Source: Lomentospora prolificans (Eukaryota; Ascomycota; Sordariomycetes; Microascales; Microascaceae). Taken from it: 64,000 nt of DNA. Under the pieces are notes generated by a model. It saw only the letters and a program-made list of their open reading frames with translations, searched no databases and was not told the origin of the DNA. Of this stretch, positions 47,901 to 58,800 are shown piece after piece; the stretch's first letter is position 1, and every line of letters starts with the position of its first letter. The translations under genes were made by a program, and so were the position numbers. Where the stretch lies: the NCBI GenBank assembly GCA_029532625.1, contig JARFXM010000009.1, forward strand, positions 4,818,501 to 4,882,500. The letters are read 5' to 3'.

Positions 47901-50436
47901 GCTCAATTCGCGTTGGTAGTGCTTTTGAATTTCTCGTTTCCCACCTGGCTTTGTCCGAAGAGACAAAGATCGCCAGGATCTCTGCGCCATTATCATTGTG
48001 GTCCTCCATCTCCCCACTAGGGCCGGCTTGGGGGCGGCCGAATCCGGTCCAGCTCAAGCACCGAAACAATTTCGGCTTTTCATTCAAATCCTCGCTCATG
48101 CTTTAGTCCCCGCTGCAAGCTCCTGGTTCCCCGGTAGGTAAGTGGCCCTTGTCCGTCATCCAATCTGCGATCCTACATCGGCGGGACTAGGAAAGGCACA
48201 CTTGCACGATCGGAATGGTCGACTGTGTCTTTGCATCGTAATTAAGCTCGGAGGCCAAGATAAAAGTCGTGCCGGCTGGCGAGGAAAAGGGATCTCTCCT
48301 ACTCTCCTCGACACATTGGAGCGGTTTGTAGCGTCTGAAATACCCTTTCTTCTGCTTGCCTTATTTGCGTTGGTATTGCTTGTTCCTGGTTCATTCAAGG
48401 CCGCCTTGCGTCGCCTTGCTTCCGACCACGCGCGTCTGTCTTCACTTGACCTGGTCCAATACTGAGCTGGCACCTTGCGTATCTTTTGTCTCGTTAATAA
48501 TTGACTAAACGTCGCAAGTGCTGAATATGGTACGGGCAGCTACTTGATTAGAACAGGTTATTTTGCCTTCGGCCCAGTAACAGCCTGCTCCCAGCGTAGC
48601 CTCGCAATTTTTCGGCTGGGTATTCCACTCGACAGAGACCAAAGCAAAGGCCGATAATTATCTCCTTTGTTGGAGGTACGAGGCTGAAATAATAACGACG
48701 CTCATGGTGTGGTACTCTCTACACGTTCAGCCGGCTAGGCCAGGCTCATCCGGTGAGACACGTTCGCACCCCTCACACATCCCAAGGGAGATGCTGGTGA
48801 ACGCAGATAGGCATGTATGTTCCGACAGTACGTAAGTACTACTGCACAACAGATATGGATATGCCTCTCCCATCCTCTGGTTTCTGGGGTCGGCCCAACA
48901 CTCAACATGGCCGCATAAGAAGAGGCCCGGCAATGCAGGTCACCACGACTGTACGATTGTGCCCTCGCAGCATAGCGAGGAAATGTTTAAGCGTGTACTT
49001 GTATGCGGCCACTCTATATGTGTGTGTGAGGTATGGCGGCTGGGTGGGGATCTTGTTTGCGCGTCGGCCCCAGTGCTAAAGATGAAGCAAGAAAATAAGC
49101 GATCGAATGGTAAGCCTTGCAATATTCCCACGCCTATTCCTGCTTCTTCCCTTTTAGTTCGCGCTCCTGGAACTGAATTCTCGTGGCCTTCTAGTGACCT
49201 TTGCGACAATTGTAGATGGCCACCCTTGCTCTCCTGCGAGAGTGCGTCAAATGGGGGTTGGCCTTCGCTTCTTGCCCGCTCCGGCGAGATTATCCCCACC
49301 TTGCTGAGAGGTTTCTCCGCTAGCTTAAATTTGATGTTGACGCTAAGCGGAGCCTCGAATCCACGAAAAGAGGATGAAGAAAGAAAGATCTCTGAGTTGT
49401 GGTGGCCTTGCGTATGGTTACCTCGAATAATAGTAATGCAGGCTTCGTGCGGGAATGCTGGCTCGCGTTTACTAGCCTCTGAAACATAGCGTGTCCTATG
49501 ACGCGAGGCACTAAACCGTCATTTACCTTCTCTCCATAGCCAGCCAGCCTGGCATCCATGGGCAGGACGCGAGCGGGCTTGGGCATGGCAAGGAATGGCC
49601 AGCATCCACTATTTCGTCCTCGCGCGCACCCAGGTTTCCCTCAACGGTGGTGTGATGGCATGGGTTCAGCGGGAACATAACCTTGTCAGCGATAGGTTGA
49701 CCCGTTTCGGGAGATCCGCATCGGCTGCCCGACCGCTGTCGGCCTTGTGTTTCCCGCTTTCTCTCCCAGTCTATTACTGCCCGGATACACTAATGCACAA
49801 GTTTAATGCCAGGCGCGTGGTTATCGTCATTGGTAAGCAATTGGTCTGCCTGAACGGCTCGGGGGCCATTTGCGGGCGACACCCCAACCCTAGCCAGCGT
49901 CCAAGGTCATGCCAGCATGGAAAGTCCAGGGCTGGGCGGGCGCTCTCGTCCATCTGCTTGTATTTACTGTAGGTGGGGCTCCAACCTATCACTTGGGGTC
50001 TCGTTACCGCCCGGCCATCATATTATCGTACGGTCAAAATGAAGATTCTCGCTCTCACCAAGCGTCTCGTACGCCCTACTTGGCCTTGGTCTGGATGGGC
50101 AGCTCACTCATCCTCTCGGGGCTTGTCGCGTGGCACTTCAGTTAAGCCACGCCTGCACTCGAAACGCACCGGATCGCCCCTTTCATCATCGGTCGATGAC
50201 CTTCTGGCAACGCTGTGGTGGGTGACGGGCACTCTTCCCGAACGCTTCGGAACGCGACATTTTGCTTCTTCTTTGATGTGGATGAGAAGAAGCGAGCATT
50301 TGCCGTGCTTCCAGATTCCCAAGTTGAAACTACCAATACCTATTTGAGACTGACCACTTTCTCTCAATTGTAATCGCCATGTATTATTACCTCAACTTGC
50401 CTTACTTGGTGAGCAATCAAAGACCCCTGGTCAGCG

Positions 50437-50468
50437 CTCGACCACTCGACCGCTCGACCGCTCGACCC
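50437..50468. repeat. Four tandem copies of an 8-bp unit CTCGACC(A/G/C)
   Basis: Four head-to-tail copies: CTCGACCA, CTCGACCG twice, CTCGACCC. Simple tandem repeat, no coding meaning. Confidence 0.85.
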
Positions 50469-51295
50469 TAGCCCTTGCAAAAGAAGCTCATGGGGGAAGT
50501 GGTAAGACGGGGGTGATGTCCAGCTCTCCACAGGACTCAACAGACCGCAGCTGGGCCAGGCTGGCGGTGTACGTCAAGATACTCTCGATGACGACAATGC
50601 GCTCCGAAGTAAGTATTACTCAAGGTCCTGCTTGAGACGCGAGGATCGTTTTGATACACGGACAAAGCTTAATATTACATACCGGACCCTGGCTAGCCAC
50701 GCTAAAACGAAATTCAGCTTCAGGAAGATTTCCTTCATCTTTTGGCGCGGTGTGAGCGCGCCGATGCTTGTAACTCCAGATGAAGGTCAATACTTCGTAC
50801 GTCTGATTTTCACGATGGGAAGGGCCTCCAACAAGATCGCCGCAAAGCTTAGGCCGTACCCGAGAATGCCAGGGAACAGACGCAGTCTCCTCGTGCCTGC
50901 CTTGCTTTGTGCCCCGTGCCATGCCTCCCTTCTGTTTAATTTTCCGCGCGAGAACGAGAAAGGTAGAGCTTGAAGCCTTGTACTAATTAGCAGGTGGCTA
51001 CTGCCAGAGAGGGAAGAGGCCAACCCGATGTGTGTTTGGTGTTTCTTAAAAGTGTATCTCTCCCATTACTACCCTAAGAGGCATGATGTACCCGGCAAGA
51101 GGACTTCCACACGGAAATACCAAACCTAGACGAGGCAAACACACACGAAATGCTGCTGTAGCCAGCGGTGCTGACAACCCGGCTATACCACCTCGTGCAC
51201 CAAAGAAGCTCCGCTCTGCTCGTATACACCAGTATGAGATACCGCTCTTGTCGCAACCCTCCTTGGCCGATCTTCCCTCTTGAAAGAGAGGGGGA

Positions 51296-51314
51296 GGGGG
51301 GGGGGGGGGGGGGG
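51296..51314. repeat. Run of 19 G
   Basis: Nineteen consecutive G preceded by GGGGGA-type sequence; strong G-quadruplex potential on the plus strand. Exact length is liable to sequencing error. Confidence 0.8.
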
Positions 51315-52025
51315 CGTGGGCTGCCCTGTCTGGCCTGGTCAAGGGGTCGAGGGGAGTAACCTCCATGCCCCCGGAAGCCTATTAGTCCTCGTCACACGAG
51401 AAGACGCCACCACCAGACTCGAGAGCATGCGAAGAGAAGAATAAAAAAAAAAAAGGAAAGACAGACAGACAGACAGACAAAACGAGAAGCAAGGATGTGG
51501 AGGCGTTTCTTACAATCAAAGCAGCGAGGAAGTCCACATTGGGCAAACGTCTTCACTGCGCGCGCCCCTCCGCCAGGCCAGCGATTCCCTAGGTTCCCGT
51601 AGCTTGACGGGCCGAGAGAGGGAGCCAGTCTAGCCAGCTGGCTGTCGAGGATAATGTTAGCTCGCTTGGGCGCTAGTGGCTGGCCCAGAAAACACGAGCG
51701 TATTTCCTTTTTCCTTCTCTTTCTGGGTGGACGCGATGACGGGGTTCTTTCCAGCTTCTGCGTTTTATTTATTCCTCTTCTTTATTATTTTTTTTTTCCC
51801 TATTCCCGTTTTGTCCTCGCAGCCGTGTTTCTCTTCATAATACTCAGCAGGCAAGAAAGGAGAGAAATTTGTGGTCCCGACTAATTGCTTTTTTTTCGGT
51901 TCCCCGTTTCAAGCGGGCCCCCTTTCGACCATAAGATATCACACATTGTTATGCTATATCCCGGTTAATACACACGTAACACTGCCAGACAGAGGTGCGA
52001 ACCCCGTCTCACCCTCACTCGCTCA

Positions 52026-52026
<1 letters not shown>

Positions 52027-52054
<28 letters not shown>
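52027..52054. repeat. CT dinucleotide microsatellite
   Basis: About 14 CT units, followed by a further broken CT stretch to about 52070. Lies about 540 bp downstream of the RBG1 stop codon (minus strand). Confidence 0.85.
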
Positions 52055-52059
<5 letters not shown>

Positions 52060-52605
52060 CTCTCTCTCTATTATATTCTTGTACTTCGTAGGCAATAGTT
52101 AAATGCCCCACCCCACCATCACAGGTGTCAGCGGGCATGACCTGGTTTAACCTGCCCTGGTCTGGCCTGGCAAGGGGGAGGCCTGGCCAGACCGGCCGAT
52201 GCCACGCCAGGATGTGACGGCTTCTGCTTCTTCCGCCTTTCCTCCGCAAAAAGATGTATCACTGTTGTATAATACGTCCTCTTCTGTTCCTGATGCCCAA
52301 CTTCCCCAATTCGGGTTCCTGCTTTCACAGGCCCTGCCGCCTTGTCGCCTTACCCCCTCTCGCCTCGTCTGTCAACGGCACATTATCCCTGCCGACCGAG
52401 TTTCCTCAAAATCGATCCAGTTCTCTCTTTTTTCGTCGCCAATGCCGTCGCAAGTGTAGTACTCTTCGACGTCTTCCCTCTATCCTTGTCTTTAAGCGAT
52501 AAAGCACGGGGGGCGTCCCCGGACTAGAGGCATCTCGGGGAAAGGAAAGACCGAAAGTGAACAAAGGCTCAGATTCGATCCCTCGCCCATAGTAGATAAG
52601 GCTGC

Positions 52606-54584
52606 TCATCGTTTGATGATAGTCACTAAAAGGGGGAAGTACAGTCAGTCTTGTGTCACGGACAGAGCGCAGACGGTGAGTATCAAGGCAACATCGGAAC
52701 GAGACAGCCTAGGGCAAGAGGTTCTATCTTTTGCTACCCCGGCTGAGCGCGTCCGGAGCGTGCTCAAGGCGCCCGCAGGGGTAATCCCAGATGACAGAGG
52801 TTCCAGCTCGTGTTCCAGCTGATGGTACGTACCAATATCTTCGTCAGCCAACTCGTGGGAGAGACCAACACGTTGAGGTTGGTGCTTGACCGACTTGCCA
52901 TAGACAATGGCCTGCTTAAATTGCTCGACGATTGTGCGGTGAATGGCGTTACACTACGTAAAAGAAAAGGAGTAAAAAAACGAGTTAGCTCACGCCCCTG
53001 GTCTGGACTCTCTTTTGGCGTTTGCGAAACGCATCTGAGGTTGGTTCAACGGCGACAAATGAAGGGCGCGCAAGAAAGAGGAAGAAGAGAGAGGGGAAGA
53101 GAAGAGCAGTTGGTTCGAAAGCTTGGCAATAACTCACAAAGTCCTCCACGGTGCACTTGTTCGATCGCAGCACTACGGGGGAAGAATAGTCGGGCATCTT
53201 GCCCTTTGGTTTCGTGTACACGCGGACCAGATTCAGTCTCTCCCACCTGCATCAGTCATCAGCCATGTGAACAATGTATTATGCAACCTCCCTTTCGGAT
53301 GGTTCGTGCGCCCTGATGGTCAGACGGAGTTCCGGTTCCAGAAGCTGAACTTACATGGCTTCCATGAGCTCGTCAATATTCCACCCGTGCTCGGAACTGA
53401 TCGGCACTGCGTTGGGAATACGGTAGAGCAAATCAAGCTCCTCAATGCTGATGGCGTCGATCTTGTTGAGGACATAGATGACGGGGATGTAGCTTCGGCT
53501 CTTGGCCTCGAGAACATCGATCAAGTCGTCAACAGTGGCGTCGCAACGAATGGTTATATCGGCGGAGGCGATACGGTACTCGCTCATAACGGCCTTGATT
53601 TCGTCGTGGTCAATGTGAGAAAGTGCGACGGTACTCGTGATGTTCAGGCCGCCCTTATCCTTCTTCTTGAAGGTGATATTGGGTGGGCTCTTGTTCAAGC
53701 GGATACCGAAACCTTCCAGTTCGGACTCGATGACGCGCTTATCCGACAAAGGTTTGTTGACGTCCAGGACGATGAAGATGAGGTTGCACGTCTTGGCGAC
53801 GGCGATGACCTGTCGACCACGACCACGACCGTCCTTGGCACCTTCGATAATACCGGGCAAGTCAATCATTTGCAAGGGCGCACCTACATCAACCGAGTTG
53901 CTAAGTTAGCCAAAGCCTTAAGACGACACGCCTCTCGTTCCCATCCCCTTTTCCTTTCCACCTTGGCCGCTCCACTCTCGACGCTCGAATCATTCATCAC
54001 ACGCTCACCATTGTAGACGACCTGACCAGGCACTGACGTCAGCGTTGTGAACTCGTACGCCGCCGCCTCGGAGTGCTGGCCCGTCAATTTGCTCATCAAA
54101 GTACTCTTTCCCACGGATGGGAAGCCGATGAACCCAATACTCGCTACACCGGTCCTCGCGACGTCGAAGCCAGCACCACCGCCGCCACCGCCCGAAGTCG
54201 GAGTCAATAGCTCTCGCTTTAACTTGGCAAGCTTCGCCTTGAGTTGTCCCAAGTGAAACGCCGTGGCTTTGTTCTTTTGGGTTCGGGCCATCTATAGAAT
54301 ACGCGCGAGCGCTTCAGTTAGCCACACGAGTTCCGCTGTTTGCGGTCTTCGGCCCAAGCCACCGTGAGGGTCGCCCCGGTAGTGATGCCCGATAGAGAGC
54401 GGGTGCCCGCAAAATGGGACATGGGGGATTCAGCGATTACAACATACTTCGGCCTCGATCTCCTTGATCTGTTCCCCAATCAAAGGCGGTTAGCATTTTT
54501 GGTGCAGCGAGCGTAGGCAGATGCCAACTAAAGACGGGGCGGGGGCGGGCTACGACGACATACCTTGTCCACTGTGGTCGACAT
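52606..54584 (-). CDS. RBG1: DRG-family GTPase RBG1 (DRG1 homologue)
   Basis: Seven exons, complement(join(52606..52625,52833..52953,53138..53246,53355..53883,54009..54291,54448..54468,54564..54584)), 367 residues, exactly the usual DRG1 length. The first two exons are 21 nt each (MSTTVDK and IKEIEAE) and the last is 20 nt. DRG1/Rbg1 binds translating ribosomes with partner Tma46/DFRP1 and supports elongation. Seen: G1 GFPSVGKST (residues 70-78), G3 DLPGIIEGAKDGRGRG, an SRSYIPVIYVLNKID block with G4 NKID, SSEHGWNIDELMEAM, and the C-terminal TGS domain (VRVYTKPKGKMPDYSSPVV, CTVEDFCNAIH). All joins keep frame. Confidence 0.97.
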
Positions 54585-55854
54585 GTTGGCGGTGTTTCTG
54601 CCTTTAGGCTGTCGCTAAGTATCTGCTCTCTCTCTCTCTTTTGTCTCTCTCTCTCTCTCTCTTGCTTTCGCTCTCTCTCTCTCTCTCTCTTGCTGTCGCT
54701 CGCTCGATCGCTCGACGGGCGTGTTCGCTTTCGGTATCGGATGTGCTCTCGGGCGATATCTCGTAGCCGCTGGCGGTGACGTTGGACAAAAATGTGGGAT
54801 GAATTGGCTGGCGGGGTAAATAGTTGGTAGAAAAGTCGGGAACAATTAAAACTGGTGGAAAAGAATGGCCAGGCTCTTGACTAAGAAAGCCCACTAAAAA
54901 TGCTCAAGTTGACTGTGTGTGCACACTTTTGCCCCACACCACAATGACATACATGCTGGCTGGCAGTTTTTCTCGGCCTCAGGTGCTGTGATCAATCATG
55001 TCGGAGAGACTGAAAAAAATCGAGAAGGAATGCAAGCTTCGCCACGAGTTACTTGCACTGCCGACCGAGCGCCGAACACAGGCCGCCAGGCTGGTGTGGA
55101 ACTGAACTGAACTGAACTGGGACAACAAATTTTGCAACTCTCTGTTTGCATCGCGAAAATAAATATATACTTGAACCCTCCCTCTCGTCGAGTGTCCTGC
55201 TTGCCCCTCCGTTCCGAACCCTATCAAACTGGAAAAGCTACATTAACACCACAAACAAAAAGAGAAGAAAGAAAAAAAAGAGTGTAAAAAAAAAAAAAAA
55301 AAAGGACAGAGAGAGAGGGTTAATCAAAGGGGAGCGCTACCCATCACAACACACCAATCCCCTTCCTCGCTTTCCCAAATACCTAGTACAAATGAAGTTT
55401 CAATAAAGAGTGACGGGGGCAGTCATTGCTCCCGGGTACATGAAGCCTCAAAGAAGAGAAACTCGGGGTAGCCCTCCCCCATCGTCCCTGCGCGTGTCTC
55501 GTTTCAACAAGGATTAGACCAGAGGAAAGTCGAGAAGAGAGGTCCAGAAGTACAAAAGCCGTGACAAAGAAAAGGTCGAGGTATCGTTTCAAGCGCGATG
55601 CAAATTCTAATCTTCAACGTAGAATAGAACCAAACGCAGACAAATCAAAACAAAACGCCGAGGCCCTGATGCCCGTATAACCGATCCCTATGCCGAACAT
55701 ATAGTAGACAACGCTGATGTAGAGGAGCCGCATCCGAACGTAGATAAACGCAAGCGTGAGTAAATAGAGTCTTCTGGAGGGTAATGCGGTGACTTCCGGG
55801 ACCGCCGACAATTTCCAGTCGCATAGAATTTTTTTTCTCTTTTCTTTTCTTTTT
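54585..55854. other. Intergenic between RBG1 and Hos4-like gene
   Basis: About 1.3 kb. The first part is the RBG1 promoter and carries CT runs (54625-54690), a common leader feature. A TGAAC pentamer repeat lies at about 55101-55119 and a poly-A run at about 55286-55303. No gene. Confidence 0.55.
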
Positions 55855-58800
55855 CTAGTTGGAAGTACCATTGACTCCATTAACAAGAGGACGGTGACGG
55901 TGATGCTGGGGAGGATGCATGTCGTAGCTCGAAGCCACTGCAGCGGCGTTGCAGCCGGCTGCCGTGTCTAGTTCGGCATTGGCGGTCCCATTAGGACCCT
56001 GAGCTGTCAAGGGTTGACCGTTGGTCTGGACCCCGTTCGCGAGGGGGGCCGCATTTTGGCACTCCTCCAGTAGATGTTCCAGGCCCTGTTCCTTGCAGAG
56101 TCGGGCGTATTCGGGGTCGTTAGGAAACACTTGCTGAAGCCCATTTCGACGAGGTACCCTCTTTTCCGGGAACGGCCGGTTGCTTGTGGCGGAAAGGCCG
56201 GGCTTCTCCTCTCCCACCAGGGAGCCGTTGATGTAGTACTTGCTTCTAGGAGCGAAGCCGTAGAATCGATCAGAGTCCGGGTCCTGCCTCCATTTTTGCG
56301 GGGCCTTCCATCCAAACAAGTGGCTCTCATTTTCAGGAAGCTCGCGATACTCGACACTGAGCTTGATGCCGCGCAAGTGGGGAATCGTGGGGACGATAAA
56401 CATCAGATCCGAAAGCTAGTAGCACCACGCGTTAGTCTTGGCATTTTTTGACGCCCGGGGCCAGCGCCAGCGCACTACAAACGTACCTTTACAAAAAACA
56501 TGTCTAGGTTCAAGAACTTATCCCAGGCCTCGCCACGAAGTCGTTCAGTGATGCTGTAGCTCATCTTTTGCGGATCAACTCCTTCGCCATAGTAGTTGGG
56601 AAGCTGTAGGCCAAGTTCAAACATGCTTTCGGAAATAAGCGCATATCGCTCCGATTCGAGCCGCCAGATAACCTTCTTCGCGAGGTTGGAAACTGGAATC
56701 CTGTCCCACGCCGTGTCTAAATACGAAACCGGTCAGCAAACTCAGAACAGCCCTCACATGGTAGGCCGCTGCGGCGTCAACCTACATCTGGAGAGGCGAA
56801 GGTCCTTCTCGCCGAGAAGCAGGGCGACTTGGGTATTGAGAACCCACTGCTCCCTGCCGTCGGCGCTTCCGGTCGCCTCAGGACGAATCGTGTCATATCG
56901 AATACCCTGCATCTTCTTGAATTTCTGCGCAACATCCGCGCTCTTTGGGTTAGGGCACGTATCGAGCCAGCGCAACAAGGGAGGCAGTTTCGCGAGTCTA
57001 ATGCGCTCCTGCTCCTCTCGCTGACGACGAATCTCAGCCTCGCGCGCTGCCCGTTGCCGCTCCCGGTGCTCTCTTTCTCGACGCTCTTCCTCCTCGCGTT
57101 TGCGGCGGGCGGCTTCCGCTTCGCGTGCGAGCTGCTCACGGTGGAGACGCTCTTCTTTTTCGCGCTGCTTCCGTAGCTCCTCTTCTTTCCGCTTTCGCTC
57201 CTGTTCCTCCTTCCTACGTCGCTCCTCCTCTTCCTTGCGCTTGCGCTCTTCCTCTTTACGTTTACGCTCCTCCTCCTCCTCCTCTTCACGCTTCTTGCGT
57301 TCCTCTGCCTCTTTACGCAGGCGTTCCTCTTCCTCCTTCTTACGCAGGCGTTCCTCTTCCTCCTTCTTACGCAGGCGTTCCTCCTCTTCCTTCTTCTTTC
57401 GTTCCTCCTCTTCCTTCTTCTTGCGTTCTTCCTCCTCCTGCTTCTTCTTGCGTTCTTCCTCTTCCTGCTTCTTCTTGCGTTCTTCCTCTTCCTGCTTCTT
57501 CTTGCGTTCTTCCTCTTCTCTCCGCTTACGTTCCTCTTCCTCCTTCCTCTTCTGCCCCTCTTCTTCTTTGCGCTTCCTCTCTTTCTCTTCCTCTACGCGG
57601 CGCTTCTTCTCCTCCTCTTCCTTCTGACGCTTTCGCTCCTCCTCCTCTTTGCGTTTAGCTTCCTCTAGACGCTTGGCCTCCTCCTCTTCACGCTTCCTCT
57701 TGCGTTCTCTCTCTTTCTCCCTCTCTTCAGCGTCTCGGCGCTTCTTCTCATCCCTGGAGGCCGTCTCAGCATCATCCGCAGACCGCCTCTTCTCTTGGCT
57801 ACTTTGCTGGCCGTCTTTAGCCTTCGTTTCGGACTTAGCTTCAGGTTCTTCGTTATGTGACACCGAAGGTGGGGGCGCATCCGCCATGTCAACGTCATCC
57901 TCGTGCTTGACATGGATAGACTTCTCGCTCGACGTAGATTTGGCTGACTCTCGCCTATTGGGATCTGACGACTTCTTGATCTTTTGCTCCTTCTTATCAT
58001 CGTCCTCACGAGCCTTACCGCCCGCCTTGGCTGACTTCATGGACCGAGCAAGAGACTGCTCGCGCGACAGACTAGATTTTCCGGGGCGATCCTCGGAGGT
58101 AGATGAAGCAAGCTTAGGTCTCCGTTCTTTGCCGTCGGTGTCAAGTCGTCGCCGTTTCGTAGGCACTTCACTGTCATCCTTATCACCACTGACAGAGTGA
58201 GGAGGTGTGGCGCTAGATCTGTGTCGCTTTGAGCTGTTTTCGCCGGATACAGACAGACGGTCCTTGGATTCATCTCGCTTGATTGCCTTGGTGCGATCAT
58301 GGTACTTCTCCCCCTTAATCTTCTCCTTCTCGGCGTGGTCGTCGGTTCGAGAATCCTGTGGGCTAGCTGGATCCTTCATTGACGAACCAGTAGAGACTTG
58401 GCTCGTTCGCCGCTGCTTCTCACGCTCACTTCGCAGCTCGCCCTTTGAAATAAGTTTCCTCCTTGGCTTCGTATTCTCGCCCTCCGAGGAAACGGCAGCC
58501 AGATCGGACTCAGCTCGCTTGGCCTTGGTCTGCCTGTGGACTGCTGGTGAGTTCTCACGATCGGATACCGTAATCGAAGGCACGCGATCATCCTTCTTGG
58601 GGCGGCCGGGTCCTCGCTTAGGAGAGGTGTGGTCATCATGGCGACTGGATGACTCTGTGCGCTTCTTCTCCTTCGGACTCGAAGTGGTCTTGGAAGAAAT
58701 CACCTTCTTCTTTGAATCGACGTCACGCGCAGGGCTAGAAGCTGTGCGCTTAAGAGACCGGGCAGATTCTTCGCGGGCTTCGTTCCGGCTAGCGCGTTTA

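Larger units (their letters stand above)
40555..52605. other. Gene-free stretch of about 12 kb
   Basis: Between the CENP-B-like gene (start at 40554) and RBG1 (stop at 52606). On both strands I find only short frames (longest 212 codons, 42798-43436, minus) with no domain, and no pair that joins over splice sites into a known family. No tRNA with a full cloverleaf. It is not clearly AT-rich. Local structures: hairpin 41916-41941, 8-bp tandem repeat 50437-50468, G run 51296-51314, ACAG repeat 51460-51479, CT run 52027-52054. The left end must hold the promoter and perhaps long leader of the CENP-B-like gene. Confidence 0.55.

Noticed and set aside
50437..50468. Tandem 8-mers as a possible CRISPR-like array
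   Set aside because: There are no spacers between units and this is a eukaryotic nuclear sequence; simple tandem repeat.
53123..54016. 297-codon plus-strand frame
   Set aside because: It is the reverse complement of the RBG1 GTPase exons; no family signature of its own.
57100..57658. Ser/Arg-rich plus-strand frames that look like SR proteins
   Set aside because: They are the antisense reading of the Glu/Lys/Arg helix repeat of the Hos4-like gene (CTTC/CCTC repeats).
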